Source of the DNA: an uncultured Ruminococcus sp.
Lineage (GTDB): Bacteria > Bacillota > Clostridia > Oscillospirales > Ruminococcaceae
Assembly: GCA_947178575.1 (NCBI GenBank)
Contig: CAMWYX010000005.1
Span: 1-64,000 of the forward strand
DNA: 64,000 bases
Direction of reading: 5' to 3'
In this document: piece by piece, positions 44,717 to 52,271 of the stretch
How the letters are laid out: every line of letters begins with the position of its first letter
Numbering within the stretch: the first letter of the stretch is position 1
Program-made: the position numbers and the translations under genes
The notes under the pieces: model-generated
Database searches by the model: none
What the model was told of the DNA's origin: nothing
The model's input: the letters and a program-made list of their open reading frames with translations, nothing else

Positions 44717-46567
44717 TCAGACTTCAGTGAAATCTGCATCAACAACACCGTTATCATCAACAGGTGATTCGGCTTCTCCGCCAGCCATATTGCTGAACTG
44801 TGACGGGTCAATTCCCTGACCGTCGGGATTTGCCTGCTGATATATCTTTGATGAAAGGTCGTAGAATGCTTTCTGAAGTTCGTCTTTGAGTCTCTTTATT
44901 TCACTGTTGTTATTAGCTCCGATAGCTGATTTGAGTGCTGAACATTTCTGTTCTATATTGGCTTTCTCGTCGGCGGAAACCTTATCACCGAAATCGGCAA
45001 GAGCCTTTTCGCACTGGAATACGAGATTTTCGGCTTCGTTCTTTGCGTCTACTTCTTCTCTGCGCTTTTTGTCCTCGGAAGCGAACTGTTCGGCTTCCTT
45101 TACAGCCTTGTCAATATCTTCCTTTGACATATTTGTTGAAGAAGTGATAGTGATGTTCTGTTCCTTGCCTGTGCCGAGGTCTTTGGCTGAAACATGAACA
45201 ATACCGTTCTGGTCAACATTGAAAGTAACTTCAATCTGAGGGATTCCTCTTGGTGCAGGAGCGATTCCGTCGAGCCGGAATGTACCGAGCTGTTTATTGT
45301 CACGTGCAAATTCACGCTCGCCCTGAAGTACGTTTATATCAACAGCAGGCTGATTGTCTGAGTAAGTTGAGAATACCTGAGATTTCTTTGTAGGAATTGT
45401 AGTATTTCTTTCAATCATTCGTGTGCAGACACCGCCGGCTGTTTCGATTCCGAGTGAAAGAGGCATTACATCGAGGAGAAGCAATCCGCCCTCAACATCA
45501 CCGCTGAGAAGTCCGCCCTGAAGTGCAGCACCGAGAGCAACGCATTCATCGGGGTTGATTCCCTTGAACGGTTCTTTGCCGATAAGTTTCTTTACAGCTT
45601 CCTGAACGGCAGGAATACGTGAAGAACCGCCCACCATAAGAACTTTATTGAGTTCGGAAGCAGTAAGTCCGCTGTCGGAAAGTGCCTGACGTACAGGTCC
45701 CATAGTAGCTTCCACGAGGTCAGCAGTCAGCTCATTGAATTTGGCCTGAGAAAGTGTGAGGTCGAGATGTTTCGGAGTTCCTGTAGCATCAACAGTGATG
45801 AACGGAATATTTATATTTGAAGTAGTTGTTGAGGAAAGTTCAATTTTAGCCTTTTCGGCAGCGTCTTTAAGTCTCTGTGAAGCCATTTTATCTTTGGAGA
45901 GGTCAACGCCGTCTGTCTTTTTAAATTCTTCAATCATCCAGTTGATGATTCTCTGGTCAAAGTCGTCACCGCCGAGCCTGTTGTTTCCTGCTGTTGCAAG
46001 AACCTGCTGAACATCTTCGCCCATTTCGATAATTGAAACGTCGAAAGTACCGCCTCCGAGGTCATAAACCATAATTGTCTGGTCCTCTTCCTTGTCGATA
46101 CCGTATGAAAGAGCGGCAGCAGTAGGTTCGTTGATAATACGCTTTACTGTAAGACCTGCAATCTGACCGGCATCTTTTGTAGCCTGTCTCTGTGCGTCTG
46201 TGAAGTAAGCTGGAACAGTGATAACAGCTTCCGAAACCGGTTCGCCGAGATAGGATTCGGCATCGGACTTGAGCTTCTGGAGAATCATAGAGGAAATCTC
46301 CTGCGGAGTATAGTTTTTGCCGTCGATAGCAACTTTATAATCAGAACCCATGTGTCTTTTTATGGAAGATATAGTTCTGTCATGATTGGTGATAGCCTGT
46401 CTTTTGGCTACCTGACCTACAAGACGTTCGCCGTTGTTTGTGAAAGCTACAACAGAAGGAGTAGTTCTTGCACCCTCAGCGTTAGCGATAACGACTGCGT
46501 TTCCGCCTTCCATAACGGCGACGCATGAATTTGTTGTACCGAGGTCAATACCGATAATTTTTCCCAT
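44717..46567 (-). CDS. dnaK: Chaperone DnaK (Hsp70)
   Basis: A 616-residue Hsp70. The ATPase domain starts [21 protein letters not shown] and includes [15 protein letters not shown] and [11 protein letters not shown]; the substrate domain (about 385-500) and helical lid follow. The C-terminus ends [10 protein letters not shown], typical for DnaK. It works with DnaJ and GrpE, encoded here on either side. Confidence 0.97.
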   Translation of the reverse strand: MGKIIGIDLGTTNSCVAVMEGGNAVVIANAEGARTTPSVVAFTNNGERLVGQVAKRQAITNHDRTISSIKRHMGSDYKVAIDGKNYTPQEISSMILQKLKSDAESYLGEPVSEAVITVPAYFTDAQRQATKDAGQIAGLTVKRIINEPTAAALSYGIDKEEDQTIMVYDLGGGTFDVSIIEMGEDVQQVLATAGNNRLGGDDFDQRIINWMIEEFKKTDGVDLSKDKMASQRLKDAAEKAKIELSSTTTSNINIPFITVDATGTPKHLDLTLSQAKFNELTADLVEATMGPVRQALSDSGLTASELNKVLMVGGSSRIPAVQEAVKKLIGKEPFKGINPDECVALGAALQGGLLSGDVEGGLLLLDVMPLSLGIETAGGVCTRMIERNTTIPTKKSQVFSTYSDNQPAVDINVLQGEREFARDNKQLGTFRLDGIAPAPRGIPQIEVTFNVDQNGIVHVSAKDLGTGKEQNITITSSTNMSKEDIDKAVKEAEQFASEDKKRREEVDAKNEAENLVFQCEKALADFGDKVSADEKANIEQKCSALKSAIGANNNSEIKRLKDELQKAFYDLSSKIYQQANPDGQGIDPSQFSNMAGGEAESPVDDNGVVDADFTEV

Positions 46568-46610
46568 AATAAATCTTCCTTTCTATAATAAGCCGGTGAG
46601 CTTTATTATA

Positions 46611-46742
46611 CTATAAATGAGCACTCACCGTCATTTTGTATAATATCCCCGTTATTTATGCCGTTTCTGCAATCAAAAATGGGTTTATCATGTGAAATTA
46701 CAATATAATCTTGTGTAAAGTGATGAAAACGCTCATTTATAG
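46611..46742. repeat. Inverted repeats upstream of dnaK
   Basis: CTATAAATGAGC (46611-46622) and its perfect reverse complement GCTCATTTATAG (46731-46742) flank 108 bp. A second pair, CGGTGAG (46594-46600) and CTCACCG (46624-46630), brackets a minus-strand TATAAT. The 195-bp gap has no other gene. A weak minus promoter (ATGACG-18 bp-TATAAT) could serve dnaK. Confidence 0.6.
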
Positions 46743-46762
46743 TTTGATATTTGTATTTCAAT

Positions 46763-47173
46763 CTATAGATTAGCAGCATACCATATACCGTCATGAATAA
46801 GAATTTCCCAATCTTCATTATCATGTATAAATTTTATTGAAATCCAAGTATCAATATCATCTTCTGAATTTGTTTTTGAAATTTCTGATTTGATTTCAAG
46901 ATTGCATATATCAAATATATCATGTTTACCAAAAGTACTGATTATATCATGATGTTCAACCAATAAATATTGATTAACAACAGGATATTTTCCATTTTCA
47001 TCTGGCGAGTGGTCATCATAATATATTGGATTTGGCATATCATCTTCATTCAATTCAGCACTTTCAAAAAAAGAAATTTCTTTAGCTTTTGAAAATGGCT
47101 TAATACCATTTTTTGATTGCTCTGCTAATTGATTTATTGTACTAACAAGAGTTAACATTTCAATTGGTGTCAT
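46763..47173 (-). CDS. Unknown protein inside the heat-shock operon
   Basis: A 136-residue acidic, soluble-looking protein I do not recognise. It starts MTPIEMLTLVSTINQLAEQS and ends WEILIHDGIWYAANL. No signal, membrane helix or known motif is seen; many Asp, Glu and His residues in the middle. SD AGAGGTT precedes the ATG. It sits between grpE and dnaK, where relatives have no gene, and is visibly richer in A/T than its neighbours, with many ATA and AAT codons, which suggests acquisition by transfer. A small immunity-type protein is conceivable but unsupported. Confidence 0.65.
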   Translation of the reverse strand: MTPIEMLTLVSTINQLAEQSKNGIKPFSKAKEISFFESAELNEDDMPNPIYYDDHSPDENGKYPVVNQYLLVEHHDIISTFGKHDIFDICNLEIKSEISKTNSEDDIDTWISIKFIHDNEDWEILIHDGIWYAANL

Positions 47174-47184
47174 AAAATAACCTC

Positions 47185-47730
47185 TTATACAGCTACAGCG
47201 ACCATAGCCGGACGTATGAGTTTATCGCCGAGTACGTAGCCTTTCTGGAAAACAGTGCATACATGACCGCTTGCGTAGTCAGTATTTTCAAGCTGCTGGA
47301 CTGCATTGTGGAACTGCGGGTCAAATTCCGCACCCAGTGCATCAATTGCTGAAACATTCATGTCAGTCAGGAATTTCTGAAGCTGATTTGAAATCATTTC
47401 AAGACCTTTCCGGAAATTATCATCAGAGCATTCCACTTCAAGTGAACGCTCGAAGCTGTCGATAACAGGAAGAAGCTTTTCGATACATTTTGATGATGCA
47501 AAGCTGAAAGTTTCGGATTTTTCTCTTGCCGCCCTCTTTCTGAAATTATCATATTCGGCATAAAGGCGGACGTATCTGTCATTCAGACTGTCGAGTTTTT
47601 CTTCAAGTTCAGCTACAGTTGAAACCGGTTCGGATTCTGTTTCACTGCTGGCATCAGTGTTGTCAGTGATTTCGTTAATTTCCGTGATTTCTTCATCTTC
47701 GCTGCATACATTTTTTTCTTTCTCGTCCAT
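47185..47730 (-). CDS. grpE: Nucleotide exchange factor GrpE
   Basis: A 181-residue GrpE that releases ADP from DnaK. An acidic N-terminal region (about 1-45) is followed by a long coiled coil (LEEKLDSLNDRYVRLYAEYDNFRKRAAREK) and a beta-domain with HNAVQQLE and VLGDKLIRPAMVAVA. It lies 12 bp after hrcA. Confidence 0.95.
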   Translation of the reverse strand: MDEKEKNVCSEDEEITEINEITDNTDASSETESEPVSTVAELEEKLDSLNDRYVRLYAEYDNFRKRAAREKSETFSFASSKCIEKLLPVIDSFERSLEVECSDDNFRKGLEMISNQLQKFLTDMNVSAIDALGAEFDPQFHNAVQQLENTDYASGHVCTVFQKGYVLGDKLIRPAMVAVAV

Positions 47731-47742
47731 ATCTGCTCCTTT

Positions 47743-48792
47743 CTATAAATCGGGATTATCCGGTTCAATAATTATATTATCTTCGTCCTCAGACATAAGA
47801 GCAGAAATCTTATGTGTAAGGTATTCGACGTATGGAATAATTTTTTTATAGTCAACTCTCATAGGACCGATGATTCCGAGAGAGCCGGCATCATGTCCTT
47901 TTTTGCGGTATTTTGAGACTATCATGCTTGAATTTCCGATGGCGAAAGTACCGCCTGCTCCGAATTTTATCTGAATACCGCTGAAAGAATCTTCTATAAG
48001 GTCGGCGAGTTCGTTTTTATGTTCGATAAAGCGGACTACTTCCATTTTATTGAGTTCGTCGCACGAGAGGAGTTTTTCGCTTCCGCTTATATTAAACTGC
48101 TGATGTTTCAAGTCCTCGGAAAGTTCGCATATTCCTTTGACGAGGGGAGAGAGACTCACCATATAGGCAGAAACGGCGGTAATCATTTTATCGAGCATTT
48201 CTTCGGAAAGCTCGTCAACGGAAATTCCGCTGAGATTTTCGTCGATATAGTGTGTAAAGAAATCAAGTTGTTCATTGCTCAGGTCAAATTCCAACCGGCA
48301 GGCTTTGTTTTTGATACTTCCGTTTGATGTTATCAGGAGTATAACATACAGACGTTTTCCGGTGGGAATTACTTCAACCTTGGAAATAACTGAAAACCGA
48401 GGAGCTGAATTTGTTACTACGGCAGCGCACTGGGTAAGTTCTGTAAGTGCAGCTGCGGCATTCTGGATAAGCAGTTCTTCGGGGGTATCGTCATCTCCGA
48501 GAAGTCTGTCGAGGCGGATTTTTTCTTCCTGTGAAAGTTCAGGCAGAGTGATAAGTTCGTCTACATAAAGTCTGTAGCCGGCGTATGTTGGTATTCTGCC
48601 TGCTGATGTGTGAGGCTGTTCAAGGTAGCCGAGTTGTTCGAGGACAGCCATATCATTTCTGACCGTAGCGGCAGAAACCTTTATGTGTTCAAGTCTGGCG
48701 ATAGTCTTTGAACCCACCGGCTCGCCTGTTCTGATATACTCGTCAACCACAGCAGCAAGTACCTTAAGCTTTCTGTCGTTTACGATAATCAC
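47743..48792 (-). CDS. hrcA: Heat-inducible transcription repressor HrcA
   Basis: A 349-residue repressor that binds CIRCE. Winged helix at the N-terminus (DEYIRTGEPVGSKTIAR, then SAATVRNDMAVLEQLGYLEQPHTSAGRIPT), then the HrcA core with a GAF-like fold (IGPMRVDYKKIIPYVEYL near the end). The real start is GTG 48792 (MIIVNDRKLKVLAAVV) with AAAGGAG; the track's longer start passes through the CIRCE region. A perfect CIRCE lies just upstream, so it is autoregulated. Confidence 0.96.
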   Translation of the reverse strand: MIIVNDRKLKVLAAVVDEYIRTGEPVGSKTIARLEHIKVSAATVRNDMAVLEQLGYLEQPHTSAGRIPTYAGYRLYVDELITLPELSQEEKIRLDRLLGDDDTPEELLIQNAAAALTELTQCAAVVTNSAPRFSVISKVEVIPTGKRLYVILLITSNGSIKNKACRLEFDLSNEQLDFFTHYIDENLSGISVDELSEEMLDKMITAVSAYMVSLSPLVKGICELSEDLKHQQFNISGSEKLLSCDELNKMEVVRFIEHKNELADLIEDSFSGIQIKFGAGGTFAIGNSSMIVSKYRKKGHDAGSLGIIGPMRVDYKKIIPYVEYLTHKISALMSEDEDNIIIEPDNPDL

Positions 48793-48838
48793 AACCAGCT
48801 CCTTTCTTGACAGTGACAGCACCGTATGCTTGAGAGTG

Positions 48839-48865
48839 TTAGCACTCAATCAGTTCGAGTGCTAA
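48839..48865. promoter_or_regulatory. CIRCE operator
   Basis: TTAGCACTC-N9-GAGTGCTAA, exact match to the consensus. It lies downstream of the promoter at 48870-48898 and before hrcA. Confidence 0.97.
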
Positions 48866-48869
48866 TAAT

Positions 48870-48898
48870 AATTTACCACTATTATAACCATTTGTCAA
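48870..48898 (-). promoter_or_regulatory. Promoter of the hrcA operon
   Basis: TTGACA, 17 bp, TAAATT on the minus strand, next to CIRCE. A second TATAAT-like hexamer lies too near the -35 to use. Confidence 0.75.
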
Positions 48899-49010
48899 GA
48901 GGTTTATTCGTGATTCGGCGTTTTGCATAAATTTTACATTATATCCGGCGATGTTTTGTGAATTAAAAATCTTTCTGCGGAGGTTTTGAATGGAAAATCT
49001 GAAAAATCTC

Positions 49011-49039
49011 TTGACTATTCAGATGATATGTGCTAAAAT
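49011..49039 (+). promoter_or_regulatory. Promoter of glmM
   Basis: TTGACT, 17 bp, TAAAAT with TG at the extended -10. Confidence 0.75.
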
Positions 49040-49093
49040 CATTATAAGCGGCTTAATCAGTCAGCTATAATGTTTATTTAAGGAGAAAAGATA

Positions 49094-50479
49094 ATGGGCA
49101 GATATTTCGGTACTGACGGCTTCAGAGGAACAGCTAATGAAAATCTTACAGCAGACCATGCCTATAAGATAGGACGGTTTATAGGCTGGTACTACGGTGA
49201 ACTCAAAAAACAGGCAGGAGACGATTCTCCGGCAAGAATAGTTATCGGCAAGGATACACGCCGTTCGAGTTATATGTTTGAATATTCCCTTGCGGGCGGA
49301 CTTACTGCTTCGGGTGCAGACGCATATCTTCTCCACGTAACGACTACTCCGTCAGTGGCGTATATCGCAAGAACAGACCAGTTTGACTGTGCTGTCATGA
49401 TTTCCGCAAGTCATAACCCGTACTACGACAACGGACTGAAACTCATCAACAGCAACGGAGAAAAAATGCCTGACGATGTTATCGGACTGATTGAGGATTA
49501 TCTTGACGGCAAACTCAATGTTTTCGGCAAAGACTGGAATGAGCTTCCTTTTGCAACAGGTGATAAAATCGGACGTTCTGTGGATTATGTATCGGGCAGA
49601 AACAGATATATCGGGTATCTTATATCACTTGGAATATATTCTTTCCGTGGTATGAAGATTGCTCTCGACTGTGCAAACGGAGCAGCATGGAATATCGCAC
49701 GGTCGGTTTTTGATGCTCTCGGAGCTGAAACACATATTATCAATGCTTCCCCGAACGGAATAAATATCAATAATAATGCAGGTTCAACGCATATTAATGT
49801 GTTGCAGAAATATGTGGTTGAAAATAATCTCGATGCCGGATTCGCTTACGACGGCGATGCAGACCGCTGTCTGTGCGTTGACGATAAGGGAAATGTAGTT
49901 ACCGGCGACCATATACTTTACATTTACGGCAAGTATATGAAAGAAAGAGATAAGCTGATGAATAATACTGTTGTTGCAACAGTAATGAGTAATTTCGGAC
50001 TTTTCAGGGCTCTTGACGATGCCGGAATCGGTTACGCCAAAACTGCCGTAGGCGACAAGTATGTGTATGAGTACATGAAAGCAAATAACTGCAGTATCGG
50101 CGGCGAACAGTCAGGACATATCATATTTGCAAAGTATGCTTCAACAGGTGACGGAATACTTACAAGTCTTAAAATTATGCAGGTAATAATGTCAAAAAAG
50201 AGAAAACTCAGCGAACTTGCTTCGGAAATGAAAGTATATCCGCAGGTTCTCGAAAATGTGAGAGTAAAAGATAAATCAGCTGCTCAGAATGACCCCGATG
50301 TTCAGAAAGCAGTTGAAAAGGCTTCGCAGGAACTCGGCTCTTCCGGACGTATGCTTGTACGTGAAAGCGGTACAGAGCCCGTTATAAGAGTAATGGCAGA
50401 AGCAGAAAATGAAGAAATCTGCCGTATGCACGTAAATAATATTGTTAATGTTCTTGCGGAAAAAGGTCACACAGTATAA
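49094..50479 (+). CDS. glmM: Phosphoglucosamine mutase
   Basis: A 461-residue phosphohexomutase of UDP-GlcNAc synthesis that converts glucosamine-6-P to glucosamine-1-P. It opens RYFGTDGFRGTANENLT; the phospho-serine loop is MISASHNPYYDNGLKL (about 100); the metal-binding loop is DGDADRC; the sugar-binding end is VRESGTEPVIRVMAEA. The FGTDGxRG opening favours GlmM over phosphoglucomutase. ATG preceded by AAGGAG. It stands alone with its own promoter. Confidence 0.93.
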   Translation: MGRYFGTDGFRGTANENLTADHAYKIGRFIGWYYGELKKQAGDDSPARIVIGKDTRRSSYMFEYSLAGGLTASGADAYLLHVTTTPSVAYIARTDQFDCAVMISASHNPYYDNGLKLINSNGEKMPDDVIGLIEDYLDGKLNVFGKDWNELPFATGDKIGRSVDYVSGRNRYIGYLISLGIYSFRGMKIALDCANGAAWNIARSVFDALGAETHIINASPNGININNNAGSTHINVLQKYVVENNLDAGFAYDGDADRCLCVDDKGNVVTGDHILYIYGKYMKERDKLMNNTVVATVMSNFGLFRALDDAGIGYAKTAVGDKYVYEYMKANNCSIGGEQSGHIIFAKYASTGDGILTSLKIMQVIMSKKRKLSELASEMKVYPQVLENVRVKDKSAAQNDPDVQKAVEKASQELGSSGRMLVRESGTEPVIRVMAEAENEEICRMHVNNIVNVLAEKGHTV

Positions 50480-50539
50480 TATAAATCGTAGTAAAAATTG
50501 AGCAGAATACCGAAAAATAAAGGAAATTTAAAATATCTA

Positions 50540-50568
50540 TTGACATTTGTTCTTTGATGTGATATTAT
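50540..50568 (+). promoter_or_regulatory. Promoter of the Wzz-like gene
   Basis: TTGACA, 17 bp, TATTAT. An 8-bp hairpin (ATACGGAC-loop-GTCCGTAT, 50571-50592) forms at the 5' end of the transcript. Confidence 0.78.
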
Positions 50569-50617
50569 GTATACGGACTGAAATGTCCGTATTCTAAAAA
50601 AATTACAGGAGGCAGAA

Positions 50618-52132
50618 ATGGCAAAAAACGATGAACGTAATCTGAATATCACCATAAACAACAGTGAAAAAGAGGATTCTGAGGTAATAATCTCTATCGG
50701 CACGATACTGAAAAAACTGAAAAAGTATCTTGTTATATGGATTGTCGTTGCTGTTGTATTCGTAGGTGCAGCATTTGGATATTCAACTGTAACCACACAT
50801 TCAAATAAGGCAGTGCTTACCTCACTTATAGGTTTTTCCTATGACGGAATTGAAAAGGGTCTTGACCCTAATGGCAGGTCGTTCGATATAAATACAGTAA
50901 AGAGTCCTGCTGTTATCGAATCTGCTCTTACAGAGCTCGGGTTTGATGTGAAAGACTTGGAAAATATACGCTCCGGTATATATTTCAGGTCAAGTATTCC
51001 GAAAAATGCTCTTGACAGATTTACTGTATACAACAGTATTCTGGAACAGGGTTCAAGCGGTTCAATCACAGCTGCTGAAAGAGTTCTCGAAACTTCTTAT
51101 TTCCCGACACAGTATACTGTATGTTTTGACTACAACGGAACAAGTCTGAGCGATGATGATGCAGTTGACGTATTTAATAAGATTCTTGAACGTTATAAAG
51201 AGTATTTCTATATCAGTTACGGATATAATACATCTCTCGGAAATGCCGTATCAGCGATAAGTTACAACGATTATGACTACACAGAAGCTATTGATGTATT
51301 CAGCAACAGCCTCAGTACACTGAGAAAATATATCAAGGACCTTTCAGACGAAGATGACAGTCGATTCCGTTCAACTGTTACAGGATATACATTTTCCGAC
51401 CTTTATGAAGCTATAAATACAGTAGAAACTATTGACCTTGATAAGTTGTCCTCTTACATAACAGTAAATAATCTTACAAAGGATAAGGACGCATCACTTG
51501 CCTATTACGAGTACAGAATAAAAGCTCTTACACGTCAGAAATCGCAGCTTGAAGAACAGCTTGCCGCTTATGAGGATTCTATAAAGAAGTACGAGAAAGA
51601 CCAGATAATCGTATTTGGAAACAATGAGGATACAAATACACAATCAAGTCTTGCTTCTGAACAGTATGACAAAATGTTTGGTGAAAAGAACGAAATCGCA
51701 AATCAGCTTGCAGAAACAAAGCAGCAGATAAATTTCTATAAAGAAAGACAGCAGGCTCTCAAGGGCAATACAGCGGGTTCAAAGGATATGCAGGAAAGAG
51801 CAGATGCTGATTTTGTCGCACTCAATGAAAAGGTTAATCGTCTTGTAGATTTGGTATGTGATACTTCTGAAGATTACTACAAGAATGTTACTTTTGCCAA
51901 TGCTTACAATGTAATTGTTCCGGCATCAAATACATCATCTGACAAAATGGGACGTATCATAAACAATGCCAAGATGCCGGCTATTGTTCTCGAAGTTCTT
52001 GCTTTTGTTGCATACTTCGCAGTTGCCTTTATTGAGGCACTTGTGTGCGACAACCGAAAGAGAAAAGCGGCTGCCAACGCTGAAAAATCAGATGACGACA
52101 GCACTGATGAAGATAAAGACAACAAGAAATAA
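50618..52132 (+). CDS. Wzz/chain-length-determinant-like membrane protein
   Basis: A 504-residue protein with the Wzz topology: short cytoplasmic start, helix at about 41-62, large extracytoplasmic region with a long coiled-coil (about 305-400) and a second helix near 448-470, then a charged tail. Such proteins regulate polysaccharide length or act with tyrosine kinases (BY-kinases). No kinase, polymerase or glycosyltransferase gene is adjacent, so the partner lies elsewhere. Family assignment rests on layout rather than a clear motif. Confidence 0.62.
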   Translation: MAKNDERNLNITINNSEKEDSEVIISIGTILKKLKKYLVIWIVVAVVFVGAAFGYSTVTTHSNKAVLTSLIGFSYDGIEKGLDPNGRSFDINTVKSPAVIESALTELGFDVKDLENIRSGIYFRSSIPKNALDRFTVYNSILEQGSSGSITAAERVLETSYFPTQYTVCFDYNGTSLSDDDAVDVFNKILERYKEYFYISYGYNTSLGNAVSAISYNDYDYTEAIDVFSNSLSTLRKYIKDLSDEDDSRFRSTVTGYTFSDLYEAINTVETIDLDKLSSYITVNNLTKDKDASLAYYEYRIKALTRQKSQLEEQLAAYEDSIKKYEKDQIIVFGNNEDTNTQSSLASEQYDKMFGEKNEIANQLAETKQQINFYKERQQALKGNTAGSKDMQERADADFVALNEKVNRLVDLVCDTSEDYYKNVTFANAYNVIVPASNTSSDKMGRIINNAKMPAIVLEVLAFVAYFAVAFIEALVCDNRKRKAAANAEKSDDDSTDEDKDNKK

Positions 52133-52143
52133 TACATAATTTA

Positions 52144-52214
52144 AAGCCTGTTCACGTAATATTTCGGTGAACAGGCTTATAAGGCTGTTCTGAATAAAAT
52201 CAGAACAGCTTTTT
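52144..52214 (+). terminator. Tandem hairpins ending the Wzz-like transcript
   Basis: First hairpin AAGCCTGTTCAC/GTGAACAGGCTT (52144-52178) without T-run; second GCTGTTCTGA/TCAGAACAGC (52184-52209) followed by T5, the likely terminator. Confidence 0.78.
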
Positions 52215-52271
52215 GATTTTGAATTCAATAAGCTTTGCTTGTTGTTATAAATTATCATAGGGAGAATGATT

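Noticed and set aside
46763-47173. Toxin-antitoxin or immunity module in the grpE-dnaK gap
   Set aside because: Only one gene is present, with no partner toxin and no recognised fold; kept as unknown.
48594-48792. Longer HrcA start at 48849 from the ORF track
   Set aside because: It would place coding sequence through the CIRCE operator and 5' leader; GTG 48792 with AAAGGAG matches the family N-terminus.
49011-49093. glmS-type ribozyme or riboswitch before glmM
   Set aside because: The leader is about 50 nt and has no riboswitch-like fold; the gene is a mutase, not glmS.
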